30,314 bases of DNA from Gnetum montanum. Lineage: Eukaryota > Streptophyta > Gnetopsida > Gnetales > Gnetaceae. The notes beneath the pieces were generated by a model. That model saw only the letters and a program-made list of their open reading frames with translations, was not told the origin of the DNA and ran no database searches. This document shows, in pieces, positions 1 through 9,560 of the stretch. Within the stretch, counting starts at the first letter, position 1. Each line of letters starts with the position of its first letter. The stretch lies in contig MNCI01005256.1 in NCBI GenBank assembly GCA_015680685.1, positions 97,835-128,148 of the forward strand, in the 5' to 3' direction. A program made the translations under genes and the position numbers.

Positions 1-334
1 AGCTTCGCTACTTTACGCCTATGATGAGAAATGAGGGGAGTGCCACCTCTTATTTATAGATTTGGTGGCAGACCGTGATATCGTGTACACGATATCACAA
101 GGGATGTGATATCGCGTCAGCCGCAATATCGCGTCGGCAGCGATATTGCGTCAGCCACGATATCGCATCCCCTGCGATATCACGTACGCGATATCGCGGC
201 TTGTGCAATTCGCATCTCATCAGTTCACAATTTTACTATTTATTTGTTCGATTTACTTTCATTTGTCATATAATAAGTGCTCATGATCGTGAGTTGGACT
301 ATAATAATGTTGATTGCTAATGTTTGGCTTTTAC
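1..334 (-). mobile_element. Element B LTR, copy 1 (partial)
   Basis: This matches 592-925 at about 97% with a constant offset of 591. It reads as an LTR on the minus strand: on that strand a palindromic GATATC array is followed 18 bp later by TATAAATA. It runs off the left edge of the window and is cut on the right by the N at 335. I found nine differences from copy 2. Eight are transitions, five of them at CpG sites, which fits methylated-cytosine decay since the copies arose. The open frame at 75-320 recurs at 666-911 only because the DNA is repeated, and I do not regard it as a gene. Confidence 0.75.
51..197 (-). promoter_or_regulatory. LTR promoter: GATATC palindrome array plus TATA box (copy 1)
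   Basis: GATATC or a one-base variant starts at 77, 91, 108, 125, 142, 159, 176 and 190, so the spacing is 14-17-17-17-17-17-14. On the minus strand the last site lies 18 bp before TATAAATA (forward 51-58). The whole block from 75 to 197 is an imperfect inverted repeat centred near 136. The layout suggests binding sites for a dimeric factor in the LTR promoter; that role is inferred. Confidence 0.7.
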
Positions 335-335
335 N
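335..335. other. Assembly ambiguity (single N) between two LTR copies
   Basis: The lone N sits exactly where the match between the two element B copies stops. The missing base probably stands for an unresolved gap, perhaps the whole internal region of element B or a collapsed tandem LTR junction. Structure across this point should not be trusted. Confidence 0.8.
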
Positions 336-946
336 AATTCCTTGGCTAGCCGTACATGTTCGTCAACGCTCGTAACCAAGTCGTACTCATGCCGCGTTAC
401 TAGGAAAGTAGTAAATAACATTAAATAAACCTATCCATGCACTGCAAGGTTTATCCACAAAGCTCATCTTTGTTGCCGTACACAACTTGCATTCAGGTAC
501 AAAGCTGCTCGAATTAAGAACCGTTCACTTGGGGGACTCCTACTGCGGACACATGGAAAATATTCTATCTCTGGGGTGATCAATCCGCTAGAGCTTCGCT
601 ACTTTACACCTATGATGAGAAATGAGGGGAGTGCCACCTCTTATTTATAGATTTGGTGGCAGACCATGATATCGTGTACACGATATCGCAAGGGATGTGA
701 TATCGCGTCAGCCGCAATATTGCGTCGGCAGCGATATTGCGTCAGCCACGATATCACATCCCCTGCGATATCACGTACGCGATATCGCGGCTTGTGTAAT
801 TCGCATCTCATTAGTTCACAATTTTACTATTTATTTGTTCGATTTACTTTCATTTGTCATATAATAAGTGCTCATGATCGTGATTTGGACTATAATAATG
901 TTGATTGTTAATGTTTGGCTTTTACCTTTGACTTTTGATGTTGACA
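336..946 (-). mobile_element. Element B LTR, copy 2
   Basis: Positions 592-925 duplicate copy 1. On the minus strand, 591-336 continues the LTR: its reverse complement shares words with the element A LTR, such as CCGCAGTAGGAGTC and a TTTATTTAATGTTATTTAC stretch. The likely LTR start is TGTCAACA (minus strand from 946), because sequence resembling the 3' noncoding region of elements A and C begins right after it. B therefore looks inserted into A in the opposite orientation. The terminus is an inference from this break in homology. Confidence 0.65.
642..788 (-). promoter_or_regulatory. LTR promoter: GATATC palindrome array plus TATA box (copy 2)
   Basis: Sites lie at 668, 682, 699, 716, 733, 750, 767 and 781, with the same spacing as copy 1. 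TATAAATA on the minus strand is at forward 642-649, again with 18 bp between. Several differences from copy 1 fall at the CpG beside a GATATC core; most cores are unchanged. Confidence 0.7.
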
Positions 947-2614
947 CTAAGATATGGTTCTTTTGATAAAATAGGCAATGAGTCCACATTGTCCATTCAT
1001 CCATTCAACGTTGTGGTCTCCTTTGGCTTTGGAACTATATTGTTCCTTTTTTCTAAATAAACTTATTAATAAATTGGTGACTTGGTATTCTTTAAACCAA
1101 GGAAGGACTTAATGGTTGAAAAGGCTGTGACTTCAAGGGGCTTTGATGCACTTGTGTTGGCTATTCTCTTAGGTACTTGGATGTTTTTCATGGGTTTTCT
1201 GCCATTCTGCTATTGACCAAATATTAGGAAGTTGAATGAATCTAAATAAGTCTTCGCATGGTGTGGTTCTCACGCAAAAAAAAAAAAAAACTAGTGGGAA
1301 TTCAAAGTATATCCCTTAGACATAATAAAGAAACATGGGTAGAAAACACTAGTTATGGCACTAGAAAGACATGTTACCCATGTCTAAATTTTCCCTCTAC
1401 TTAAAGCCCTTTCTTGCTTCCTGCTTTCTTATCTTTCTCTCCTTGGAATGGTGGTGATTCGATGGACGCATTCTTGTTGCTTCATGAGGATGGGTTGGTC
1501 AAATGTGTTGATGCAAGGTCACTGGATGTGATTGGTGAATTCGGACTTGTGATGAATTTTATTTAGTCACCTTAACCACATAATACATAAGGGACTTTAC
1601 ACAACCTTGCTCTTGGGATTCCATTCCATTTCCTCCTCCCCTTCCATATTTTTTTCCATATTTCACCTCATTGTCAGTTTTATGATTAGTCTATGTCTTG
1701 GTTGATGCATTGTTAGTCTTTGCTAAACTCTTGTGGATAAGTTCTTAACCTTTGTTTCCATATGTCATTCCAAGAGCCTATGGAATCTTTAGTTTGCGAG
1801 TCTATCAGGGTATAAAGGGCATGAACCTACTTTGGGGAGGACTCAATGGCATTCCTTTTTGGTGCAATTGTTAAGTTCTTTCCCTTAAACATTCTTTGCA
1901 ATCAACCATTTCTTGTTTCATCCCCATCCATGACATCCATCTTATTAGCTTCACCATTGTTTTCCCCCTCACCTTCATTATTCCTTCAATTTTTCCACCC
2001 TATCACTACCGGAGGTTCCCTCTTAGTCGTGGGGGCCCTGTCACAAATTTTTTCATTCAATCACCTATCTCACCCCTACACCTTGGGTAGTTATCAGTTA
2101 AAAACCTCTAACCCAGTATCTACCATATCCACAACCCAACCAATGCACTTATATCGAGGCAAGGTATCAACTGCATTATGGCTTATCTATCCTTGCTAAT
2201 TCGTGACTGTGTTGTGTGTACATATGGCGATTACATGAACAATGGACTGGGATAGGAGGAAGCACTCGGGTTGGACTGGAGCTAGAGCATTTATGCAAGG
2301 AACAAGTTTGGTCATGTGGCTATGGATGAACAATGGAGTGCACATTTCTGACATTGGCAACAACGTGCCTCATTTTCTTTTCTCTCTCTCTTTCTCTTCA
2401 AGCTGTCAAATGAGGGTCTAGATGTCATCTATGTATAGTGTTCACCACAAAGGGCGTGAACACCAATGTTGTAATGTGTTTGTTGATCCATTCACTGGGC
2501 ACTTTGAGTCTGTTATTCCCTGTTGTTGTCAATTCTCATTCAGTGAATAATCCCATACCTTCCCAATATTTTTTAAGGAACTCAAGGATGAGTTTTCATT
2601 CAGTCATGGGGGTA
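947..2614 (+). mobile_element. Element A internal 3' noncoding region
   Basis: This stretch aligns through many shared words with about 16850-18364 of element C, including the stretches around TGTGGTTCTCA, GGGAATTCAAAG and CATACCTTCCCAATATT. It is therefore the region between integrase and 3' LTR of a second copy of the same gypsy family. Open frames at 1846-2199 and 1896-2090 have no recognisable product and are not conserved in element C. A run of 15 A at 1276-1290 falls where element C has an AAT microsatellite. A polypurine-like run (GGGGGTA) precedes the LTR at 2608-2614. Confidence 0.7.
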
Positions 2615-2625
2615 TGATGAGCCAT

Positions 2626-2733
2626 GATATCAGGGCCGTGATATCGCATCTACAATATCGCGTACGCAATATCGGAGCCTTCCATGCGATATCGAATATC
2701 TGATATAGGGGTTTGTCTTGTCACCTATAAATA
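2626..2733 (+). promoter_or_regulatory. LTR promoter: GATATC-type array plus TATA box (element A)
   Basis: GATATC or AATATC-like sites start at 2626, 2640, 2654, 2668, 2688, 2695 and 2702, with spacings of 14, 14, 14, 20, 7 and 7. TATAAATA is at 2726-2733, exactly 18 bp after the last site. The 20-7-7 tail is shared with the element C LTR. Confidence 0.7.
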
Positions 2734-3358
2734 AGAGGTGGGCGCACTTGGTTTGGCAATAGTTGGTTAATTTAGTCTTAGTCCCATACCTGAACTCTTG
2801 CCTTTTTTACTTCTTAGAGTTAGAATTATTTTTGAGTGACCGCAGTAGGAGTCATAAAGCAAACAGATCTTTATTCGAGCATTGTATACTTGAGCATACC
2901 TTATGGTTGAAAATAAAAATAAACTTTGTGATAAACCTTGCAATATTTAGAATTGTTTATTTAATGTTATTTACAGTTATTTAATGCTTTCCTTAGTTAA
3001 TTAATATTCTCTCTCTCACCTTGTTAACTCTCCCAAGTAAGCACACTCAGTACAACCACTTCGAGCATGCGTGGAACACTTAGTAACCCAGTAACGATTA
3101 GCGTTTGGAAATCCCAGTAATGTTGCACTAGTTTAGGATGTGGACGGAACGTGAGAACATATGCTGGTGTTAGGACTAGTTAGAGCATAGTTGATTAGTT
3201 AATTTAAATTGGTTACTTAAGTAGTTCACTTCTCCCTTTGTAGCACCAAGACATAAAACATAAAAATATAGAAAAATCATATACCTCAAGTTTACTTAAC
3301 CATACAATCGCGCTATACAAGTAAGCTTGGGAAGAAAACATTTGACTAACCCTTCGGG

Positions 3359-3359
3359 N
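3359..3359. other. Assembly ambiguity (single N) inside element A LTR
   Basis: The N lies between two diverged copies of the same LTR segment, the same situation as at 335. It may mark a join between contigs that ended in different LTRs. Confidence 0.7.
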
Positions 3360-4029
3360 AAGCACATAAGTATGACCTCTTCAAGTATAAACACATATTT
3401 GCTGAGTATCCCTTGCAACATTATTACTTGGTTTGCCCAGTAGCATAGTGCTTGGTAACCCTAGTAGTGGATACATGGGTTCAGGATGTGTACGAAAAGT
3501 AGGACTAGAGGCTTATGTTAGGACTAGATAGAGATTAGTTAATTAGTTAAATTAAATTAGTAATTAAATTTACTTCATTTCTCTATTGTAAGAACCAGGA
3601 GCATAAAACATAAAATAATAAAAATCATATGCCTTAATTACACTTAACCATACCTTTGTGCATCACAAGTATAATTGAGAAGACAATGAATGAGTAGTAG
3701 GGCAAAGTCCACTTCCTAGAAGACTAGTGTACTAAAAGACATAGAGTCTACAGAATTCAATTTGATCGTGAATGAACACTTTGTGGTTTGTATGGTTGGG
3801 CCTAGGGGTACCTCTTCACCACTCATTAGTTAGTTTCACTTTTTAGAGACCGATGTACTTAGAAGGCTATAAGTCCATGGAATTCAACTGAATCACATGT
3901 GAATACTTAGTGATTCGTATGGTTGGGCATAGGGTTTACTTGCTGCTCATCAATAAGTAATAAATAAATGACATTCATGATGATAAAAGATGTTAGAACT
4001 AGTAAATTTATAATATGTAATTGGTTGTA

Positions 4030-5060
4030 TATAAGTCTTCTTACTTGCTTGTTATACCAATTTTTCAAAATGAAGATTTATAAGCTAGTAAGAAAAGATT
4101 TGGGATACTAAAATTTGTGATACCTTTTTCTAATGATGTTGATATAAATAAGACACTTGATTTTGTTCTTCCTAATGATATATATAAGTTATCAGTTGTT
4201 GATCTTTTATTGCAAGATGTGTTCATTCAAATTTTGGGTTACCTCACTTGTAATTGAATTTTTGCTTGATAATTGAATGATGAAAAAACATTACATCCAA
4301 GTCCTTCATGCCATTTATTATTCTTGGTTTTTTTTCCTTGTTGAGTTAGGCAATGGTTCGATGGTGTAGTAAGCCCTAGATATAGTGTTTTTTTATACAT
4401 AAGCATGTAGCGTTGATCATTCATAAGTGGACTCGAGATTTTAACATTTAATTTGAAAAAGATGCTAAAGTTTCATATTTTGTCAAGTTATGGAATCTTT
4501 TGTATTGTTGATTTTTTAGAAAGCTATGTAGGAAATTGTTAATCTTCTACTTTTCTTAGACATTTTTTTTGTTGAAATCAACCTTCTCAATCATAAAAGG
4601 AATTGGTATTACAAGCAAGAAGACTTATATTCAACCAATTTACATATTATAATCTTCCTATTTCTTGTAACTTTTGCCATTGTGAAGGACATTTGTTTAA
4701 TGCTTTTTTTTTCTCAAGAAAAAAAGATTCTGAAGAGAAAAAGTGTTGAAGTTGAAGATAGGAAAAACCAATATGAAGTCAAAGATATGAAAAATCAAGT
4801 TAATGTTGATGATAAGAATGATCAAATGACAATAAAGAATCCTAAGAAAATAGGAACTCCTATATGTATTTTTACTAGTAGTATAGAAAGTATTAAGCAG
4901 GTTGAATAGATAGCTTTTAAGACAAATTTTCCTTGTTTGACAATAATACTATTAACTCAAAGATTGCAACAAATGTTGACAAGAAAGTTATAGCTGATGG
5001 TAAAGATTCTTGAGGTAAGATTAATAACAAGTAATGAAGTCAAAATCTTCTAAAAGATGT
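4030..5060 (+). pseudogene. Possible LINE ORF1-like remnant with zinc-knuckle trace
   Basis: The stretch is very AT-rich and broken in every frame. Around 4640-4705 one frame gives a peptide with the pattern YxNLPxxCxxCxxxGH, which resembles the zinc knuckle after a DUF4283-type domain in plant LINE ORF1 and related proteins. The downstream part (4682-4909 in a shifted frame) is rich in Lys, Glu, Asp and Asn, like the linkers in such proteins. No reverse transcriptase is visible nearby. The call rests on one short motif and could be chance. Confidence 0.3.
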
Positions 5061-5506
5061 GCTATCATTTTCTTACTTTGATACAAATATTTGCATTAAG
5101 CCACAACTCTCTATCTTAAATCCTTTTACTTTTTTAAATTCAAGCATGGATGTTGAAAAGTGATGTAGATGTTTAGAAATAGGACATTTCTTCCTCCTAA
5201 CAATTAATTTTCTTCACCTTTTTTTCAAAGTATTAATTGTAATATTGTGCATGCAAGTAAAGTACTAAAATAGGAAAAAAAAATTCTTTTCATGTTTTTT
5301 TAATGTTGTCTAGTTAGTGTCAAGCATGTGATGTACTTATTATTAGTATTTTTTGGGGTACGAAACCCCATGAACTTTCATGTTTATGATGTTTACTCTT
5401 CTTGGTGATTTCACCTTACATTAAACTTTTGACTAGTTGATAACAAATAACTAGATTACCCCTTCTTACAAACCTGAATTTTTAACCATATATAGGTGAA
5501 CAACGA

Positions 5507-5570
5507 GATGTTAGCTTAGTGGTAAGACTCTTGATTTGAAAGCTATATGTTATGGGTTTGGTTTTAGTGG
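5507..5570 (+). repeat. tRNA-like (SINE-type) fragment
   Basis: TAGCTTAGTGGT at 5512-5523 is a good pol III A-box-like sequence. GGGTTTGGTTTT about 30 bp later looks like a decayed B box. The spacing is that of a tRNA. A similar but distinct fragment lies at 9985-10045. It is too degraded to be a functional tRNA. Confidence 0.35.
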
Positions 5571-6330
5571 GTAATCTTGAGTTATAAAGTTCTAATTAAA
5601 CTAAATATTTTGGAGTATATCTATATTCTTATTCTTATTGTAAGGTTCCAATAATATTTGTTTGTAGTAATGTATTCCAATGTAGGTTCCTAGTACGTGA
5701 ATGTATGGTAACAATCGCCATCTACACTAATTATATATCATGAAAATTCATCTCAATACATGTTAGTGATGCTACTGTGCTTGATGACCTCGATTTTAAC
5801 AATAAAAATGCTCTTAGATTATTGTCAGAGCAAGGAGATGAAGTTGGATGTTGAAGGCAATTTGTGTGAGACTGAGAGGTCTTGAGGTTTGTAAAAATGG
5901 AGGGATTTGACGCATCTTTGTGATTGGACGTGACATTTGGCTACAACGTGAAAGACAAACTCTCAAACCTGCCTGTCAAAGTTAGAATAATTTTATATTT
6001 CTCTAGTTTATAGAGTTCTGTATTGGCCGCTGATTATGGAGAAATGGCAGGTAACACGAAATGAGTGATTTCCGGAGAGCGGGAAAGCCCGCGCCGTTTT
6101 AGAGTTTCTGTAAGCCAGAATGAACAGCAATTTAGTTTTAGAAAAGTGAAAGTGTCAGGGCGCCACATTTCACTACAACAACGGCAGTGATCATGTCGGT
6201 ACTGAAGAGCGGCTGTTGCTACTTATTGGCTTTTGTCTTTTTCAAGTTTCAATTAGCGAGTTGGTTTTAGGTTTTAAAATTAGCGAGTTGGCAACTCTGA
6301 AACTGAAATTGAATTTTTCATGCTGAGACT
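5571..6330. other. Unassigned intergenic sequence
   Basis: I see no gene. The part from about 5870 on is less AT-rich than its surroundings. It holds a small perfect hairpin (GCGGG, loop AAAG, CCCGC) at 6079-6092 and short open stretches starting with ATG, none long enough to support. Confidence 0.4.
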
Positions 6331-6339
6331 TTTTAATGA

Positions 6340-6560
6340 TCGGTTTTAGTTAAATCTGTGACTTAGGGTTATTAAATTAAGTTAACATTAACAAGTTTTT
6401 TTTTGGATTTATCTATTAATTTCAGTTGAAAGATTAAGATTACCAAGTCAAGATTCTTGTCATTAACAGGTTTATTTTTAAAGATTCATCAAACTAATTT
6501 TAGTTAAATCTATAACTGAGATTACTAAGCGAAAACTCTCATCACCGAGGTTAGTGCAGT
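6340..6560 (+). repeat. Three degenerate tandem units of about 77 bp
   Basis: Three diverged units start near 6344, 6421 and 6498. Each contains a version of TTAGTTAAATCTGTGACT, then GATTACTAAG, then a stretch like CTCTTGTCATTAACAGG. A fourth related unit lies at 9475-9560 on the other side of the lipase-like gene. Function is unknown. Confidence 0.5.
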
Positions 6561-7737
6561 TGGAATTGCAGGTTTAACGGACAAGATCGATGGATGGTGC
6601 GTGAGTTGGGTAAGAACGGCATGGCCGAGTGCATCAAAATGCAGAGCTGCCGGGCATCATTGTCAAGGAGGGGCCACCAGTCGCATTATTCAACGATGCC
6701 CCTGCTGTTTCATTATGACTTAACTGATTCCTTTTCGTACCTTGAAAGCAATGGCAAGTTCAGCTTTTTACGTTTTCGAAAAGCACGTAAGGCCCAGATG
6801 CATCCGTCACTATGTTTTCAGAAAGCCTCTAGCACAACGATGAGAAATTATTTCTCTGACCTTTCATTTTAGTGACCTAACAACACAATTAACTCATCTA
6901 TCATTGGTATTTTTCAAAATTTTTACAAGTATTTTATTAATTTAAGCTTAATTTTCGTCGGCAGCTCCTTAAGTAAAGACCGTATAAAGTGAATCGTTAA
7001 TAAAATACATGGATTAGAGAGTGAGTAACAGAATTTTATGTCTTCTCCGTTTTTCTTTTGGCCTGTATAAAAAAAAATCGTTCGAGAAACATGGCTAAAT
7101 TTTCCAGTTTTTCATATGCAATAAGGATGTTGAAAATACGCTTTGCTAACGGACAAAAAGGCATTTGAAAGGCAGTGCAGCCTGCTGCCATGCCTACTCT
7201 GGTTGCTTTATCAAGGTACATGTTTGTTTGTCCTATTAAACAATGTAGTAATTGAGTTTCTGAAATACCACTTCCACTTTCCGTCTTAAATCCAAAACTT
7301 TAAATGAGTACGGGGCCGTAAATAAGTGCCTTAATTTGTGGCGAGAAAGTGTACTGAACGGAAAATGGCGAGATCTGCGATCCATCAATCATGGAAGGAT
7401 TAAATATTTAATCTAATAAGTGGTGTTATATTTTTATTAATTTTTTAAGTTTCGTATATTGCTAATTCTAATGCTAGTCGAAAACTGAAATTTCTATATT
7501 TGATTCTACGAGCTTTACAGGAAAAAATAGAAAATTCCGCGCATATAGGTGCTCTCTTTTGACGATTTTAATCCAATTTTTACGATGATTTGTTTTCATT
7601 TTCCCGATCCAAGGGTTACCGATTTTTGAATCCGATTTGATTCGCGTTCCGTACGGAGGCATGAGTTCCGTCGCGAGACTTTTTAACGACAAAAACAAAT
7701 ACGCAGTTCAGTTGGGTCAGCCCCACTGCATACCTTC
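6561..7737. other. Upstream region of the lipase-like gene
   Basis: No supported gene. An open frame at 6594-6872 (92 residues) has no recognisable motif and sits in a patch of mixed composition. The rest is AT-rich and presumably includes distal promoter sequence for the gene starting at 7811. Confidence 0.4.
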
Positions 7738-7744
7738 TATAAAA
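7738..7744 (+). promoter_or_regulatory. TATA box of the lipase-like gene
   Basis: TCTATAAAACGG gives a strong TATAAAA element 66 bp before the proposed ATG. Transcription would be expected to begin around 7768-7775, giving a short leader of about 40 bases. That would also exclude the ATG at 7661, which lies upstream of the TATA box. Confidence 0.65.
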
Positions 7745-7752
7745 CGGCAACC

Positions 7753-7782
7753 GTGCTCGTGCTCGTGCTCATGCTCATGCTC
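7753..7782 (+). repeat. Hexanucleotide repeat in the 5' leader
   Basis: Five units of RTGCTC: GTGCTC three times, then ATGCTC twice. The last two create ATG codons at 7771 and 7777 in a frame different from the lipase-like ORF. If transcription starts upstream of them, they could lower translation of the main ORF. Confidence 0.8.
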
Positions 7783-7810
7783 ACCCTCGGTAGTGCTAAC
7801 AACACTAGCA

Positions 7811-8761
7811 ATGGCGCCGAGCATAGCGATGACGGCACTGGCATTGATGGCGGCAATGTCGGTGCTGACGGCAGCGCGGGCACAGTCCCCGGACTGGGAC
7901 TGGGACTGGGACTGGGACTGGGACTGGGACTGGGTCACGGGACTGAGCCAAATGGCGCCGCAGGAGTTCGGGGAACGCGTAGCGCCGCTGATGCAGATCG
8001 CCATAAACACGTACCGGAGCCGACGCTGGGCTCTAAACGTCACGGGCTGGGCACCGGCCACGCGGGTGCGTCCGCTGCTGCGGAGCGACGCGACGGACGA
8101 GGCGGGCATCCACGCCGTGGTGTACGAGCACCTGCGCACGGGCCGCCTCGTCGTGTCGTTCCGGGGGGCCAAGTCGGCGGCCGACTTCTGCGCCGCCGGC
8201 AACGTCCTCGGCATCGGCGGGGCGGGCGCCACGGGCGACTGCGCGCGCTACAGCGCGGCGTCGCTGGACTACCCAGCGCAGGCGCTCCGCTACGCGCGGC
8301 GCGTGCTGCGGGTGTACCGCGGACGGGCGGTGCTGCTGAGTGGCCACAGCATGGGCTCCGCGCTGGCGCAGCTGACGTCGGCCGCCATCTTCCCCGAGAC
8401 GGTGCCGGTGCTGAGTTTCAGCGGCCCGCTCGACGCCGCCGTGCTGGAGAGCCGCGGGCTCCGCCTGCGCGCCGCGGACGCCGGCGCCGCTTACGTGGTG
8501 AGCGACCGGTGGGATCCGTTCGGGTTCCCGGCCGGCGGGCCCGGGGGGCTCATGGAGCGCCACGTGGGTGTGCTGTGTGCGCTGCTGTCGCCGGAACCGG
8601 CGGCGTGCTCCGTGTGCGGCGCCAGCGACGAGGCGCGGCGTAACCCGCTGACGGCGAGCGGCGCGTGCGCTGAGTGCTTCGGGCAGACGCATCCGCTTGA
8701 GCCCATGCTGGCTCTCGCCCACGGCGCCGCGCCATTTCTGTGCCGCCCCGGACTGCATTGA
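7811..8761 (+). CDS. Secreted class 3 lipase-like alpha/beta hydrolase
   Basis: An intronless ORF of 316 residues, predicted to hydrolyse lipid or other ester bonds outside the cell or in the secretory system. I chose the ATG at 7811 because it has plant start context (AACAATGGC), follows a TATA box, and opens a clear signal peptide: hydrophobic residues 1-24 ending Ala-Arg-Ala before Gln25. Residues 28-41 are seven Asp-Trp pairs. The lipase core follows: a VVSFRG motif where lipase_3 proteins have a conserved FRG, and the nucleophile elbow GHSMG at 178-182 with Ser180. Likely Asp235 (RWDPF) and His251 (RHVG) complete the triad. Cys266, 269, 286 and 289 form two CxxC pairs near the C terminus, perhaps disulfides or a metal site. 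N76-V-T is a potential glycosylation sequon. The stop is TGA. Sampled lines of the ORF reach about 75% GC against well under half in the flanks, with CpG abundant. The family call is firm; the substrate is unknown. Confidence 0.85.
   Translation: MAPSIAMTALALMAAMSVLTAARAQSPDWDWDWDWDWDWDWVTGLSQMAPQEFGERVAPLMQIAINTYRSRRWALNVTGWAPATRVRPLLRSDATDEAGIHAVVYEHLRTGRLVVSFRGAKSAADFCAAGNVLGIGGAGATGDCARYSAASLDYPAQALRYARRVLRVYRGRAVLLSGHSMGSALAQLTSAAIFPETVPVLSFSGPLDAAVLESRGLRLRAADAGAAYVVSDRWDPFGFPAGGPGGLMERHVGVLCALLSPEPAACSVCGASDEARRNPLTASGACAECFGQTHPLEPMLALAHGAAPFLCRPGLH
7892..7933 (+). repeat. In-frame GACTGG hexanucleotide microsatellite
   Basis: Seven perfect GACTGG units encode (Asp-Trp)7 between the signal peptide and the hydrolase domain. 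Slippage here would change the number of pairs without breaking the frame, so length variation between individuals is likely. It is the second six-base repeat within 140 bp. Confidence 0.9.
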
Positions 8762-9474
8762 GCACCCGCTTCTTGTCGTTGCCCTTGCCGTTGTTCTGCT
8801 GCTGTTACAGTAGTTGTCGCCTACTTACTTTGTTTGTTTGATTATTATTTTAGTTGTAAAGTATTGCCTTGTGCTAGGAATTTTTGAAACTGCTGCTGCC
8901 GCTGCTGCTGCAACCTACCATTGTGGACGAGAAAGTGGTTAATATGGCAGCGTGGTTGTTTGTTTGTTTGCGAGTCTGCTATCTTATAATTACTTATCAT
9001 GGCGTCGTTGCCTGTGCCGTTAAAGTTACAACTCACCATGCCGGTCACGGACCCATGGCTTGGTTTGGCCAGCAACGTATTTGTTTCTGGAAAATGTTGG
9101 AGTTTTATTGGGTGCGTAGATTATAAATAACGTTTGAGTGGAATCTGCGCACCTGTGGCACTGCAAAGGAATGACTTTACCCACGCTTTTGGCAAGTATG
9201 GAATATTTCCGGACAAACGAGAACATGCATTGTAATAATTAAGAATGGCTGTGTGGCATGTTGGATCATTAAATAGTTCTGCCTGCAAATGTTACTCGTC
9301 CATCCGGATATATATTTGCTAGAAACTATGATAATTTGAAATAGGGTATAATTGTCTTGCTTTTGAGCTCCTCGGTGGTCATTCTACTTGGTGATCTTCA
9401 GTCTAAATTTCCATGCTTGCATTCTTCCAGAATTCCTTTTACTGTTTTTTTTTAAAAAATTTATAATTCAGTCT
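8762..9474. other. 3' flank of the lipase-like gene
   Basis: No further gene is supported. A short CTG-rich repeat lies at 8890-8911. Composition returns to AT-rich within about 60 bp of the stop codon. Small open frames on both strands have no recognisable content. A polyadenylation site could lie in the T-rich stretch near 8830-8860, but no clear AATAAA is present there. Confidence 0.4.
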
Positions 9475-9560
9475 TCTTCAATAGAATTAAATCCAATCAA
9501 ATCTGTGACCTGAGATTACTAGGCAAAGACCCTTACTACTAAACTAACACCTTATTCAAA
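9475..9560 (+). repeat. Fourth copy of the 77-bp repeat type
   Basis: The stretch containing AAATCTGTGACCTGAGATTAC and AAAGACCCTTACTACTAA resembles the units at 6340-6560. It lies about 0.7 kb downstream of the lipase-like gene, so the same repeat type flanks the gene on both sides in the same orientation. Confidence 0.45.

Larger units (their letters stand above)
2615..3952 (+). mobile_element. Element A 3' LTR (possibly chimeric)
   Basis: It starts TGATGA directly after a G-rich run, as the element C LTR does, and ends at TCATCA (3947-3952). A near-end TCATTA at 3823-3828 precedes a partial repeat of the LTR tail. The LTR is about 1.34 kb against 826 bp in C. The excess is explained by two internal duplications: roughly 3060-3340 resembles 3425-3690, with an N at 3359 between them, and 3740-3828 resembles 3850-3952. 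The first could be an assembly join of two different LTRs. No coding role is evident; the frame at 2763-2984 lies inside the LTR. Confidence 0.7.

Noticed and set aside
75-197. CRISPR-like array from the regular 17-bp spacing of GATATC.
   Set aside because: The repeats are 6-bp palindromic words with related spacers in a eukaryotic LTR; repeat and spacer sizes do not fit CRISPR.
75-911. Two similar 81-residue open frames at 75-320 and 666-911 as a duplicated gene.
   Set aside because: They lie on the strand opposite to LTR transcription and are translations of the GATATC palindrome block. Similarity follows from LTR duplication.
7637-7810. Longer N terminus for the lipase-like protein, starting at TTG 7637 or ATG 7661.
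   Set aside because: TTG is not a normal plant start, and both lie upstream of the TATA box. ATG 7811 has good context and begins a signal peptide.
7717-8765. Long open frames on both strands overlapping the lipase-like gene (7717-8232, 8033-8758, 8491-8706 and 8550-8765 minus; 7753-8643 plus).
   Set aside because: GC-rich coding DNA gives few stops in every frame. These translations are low-complexity and Arg/Ala/Gly-rich with no motifs, while the chosen frame has a signal peptide and a catalytic triad.
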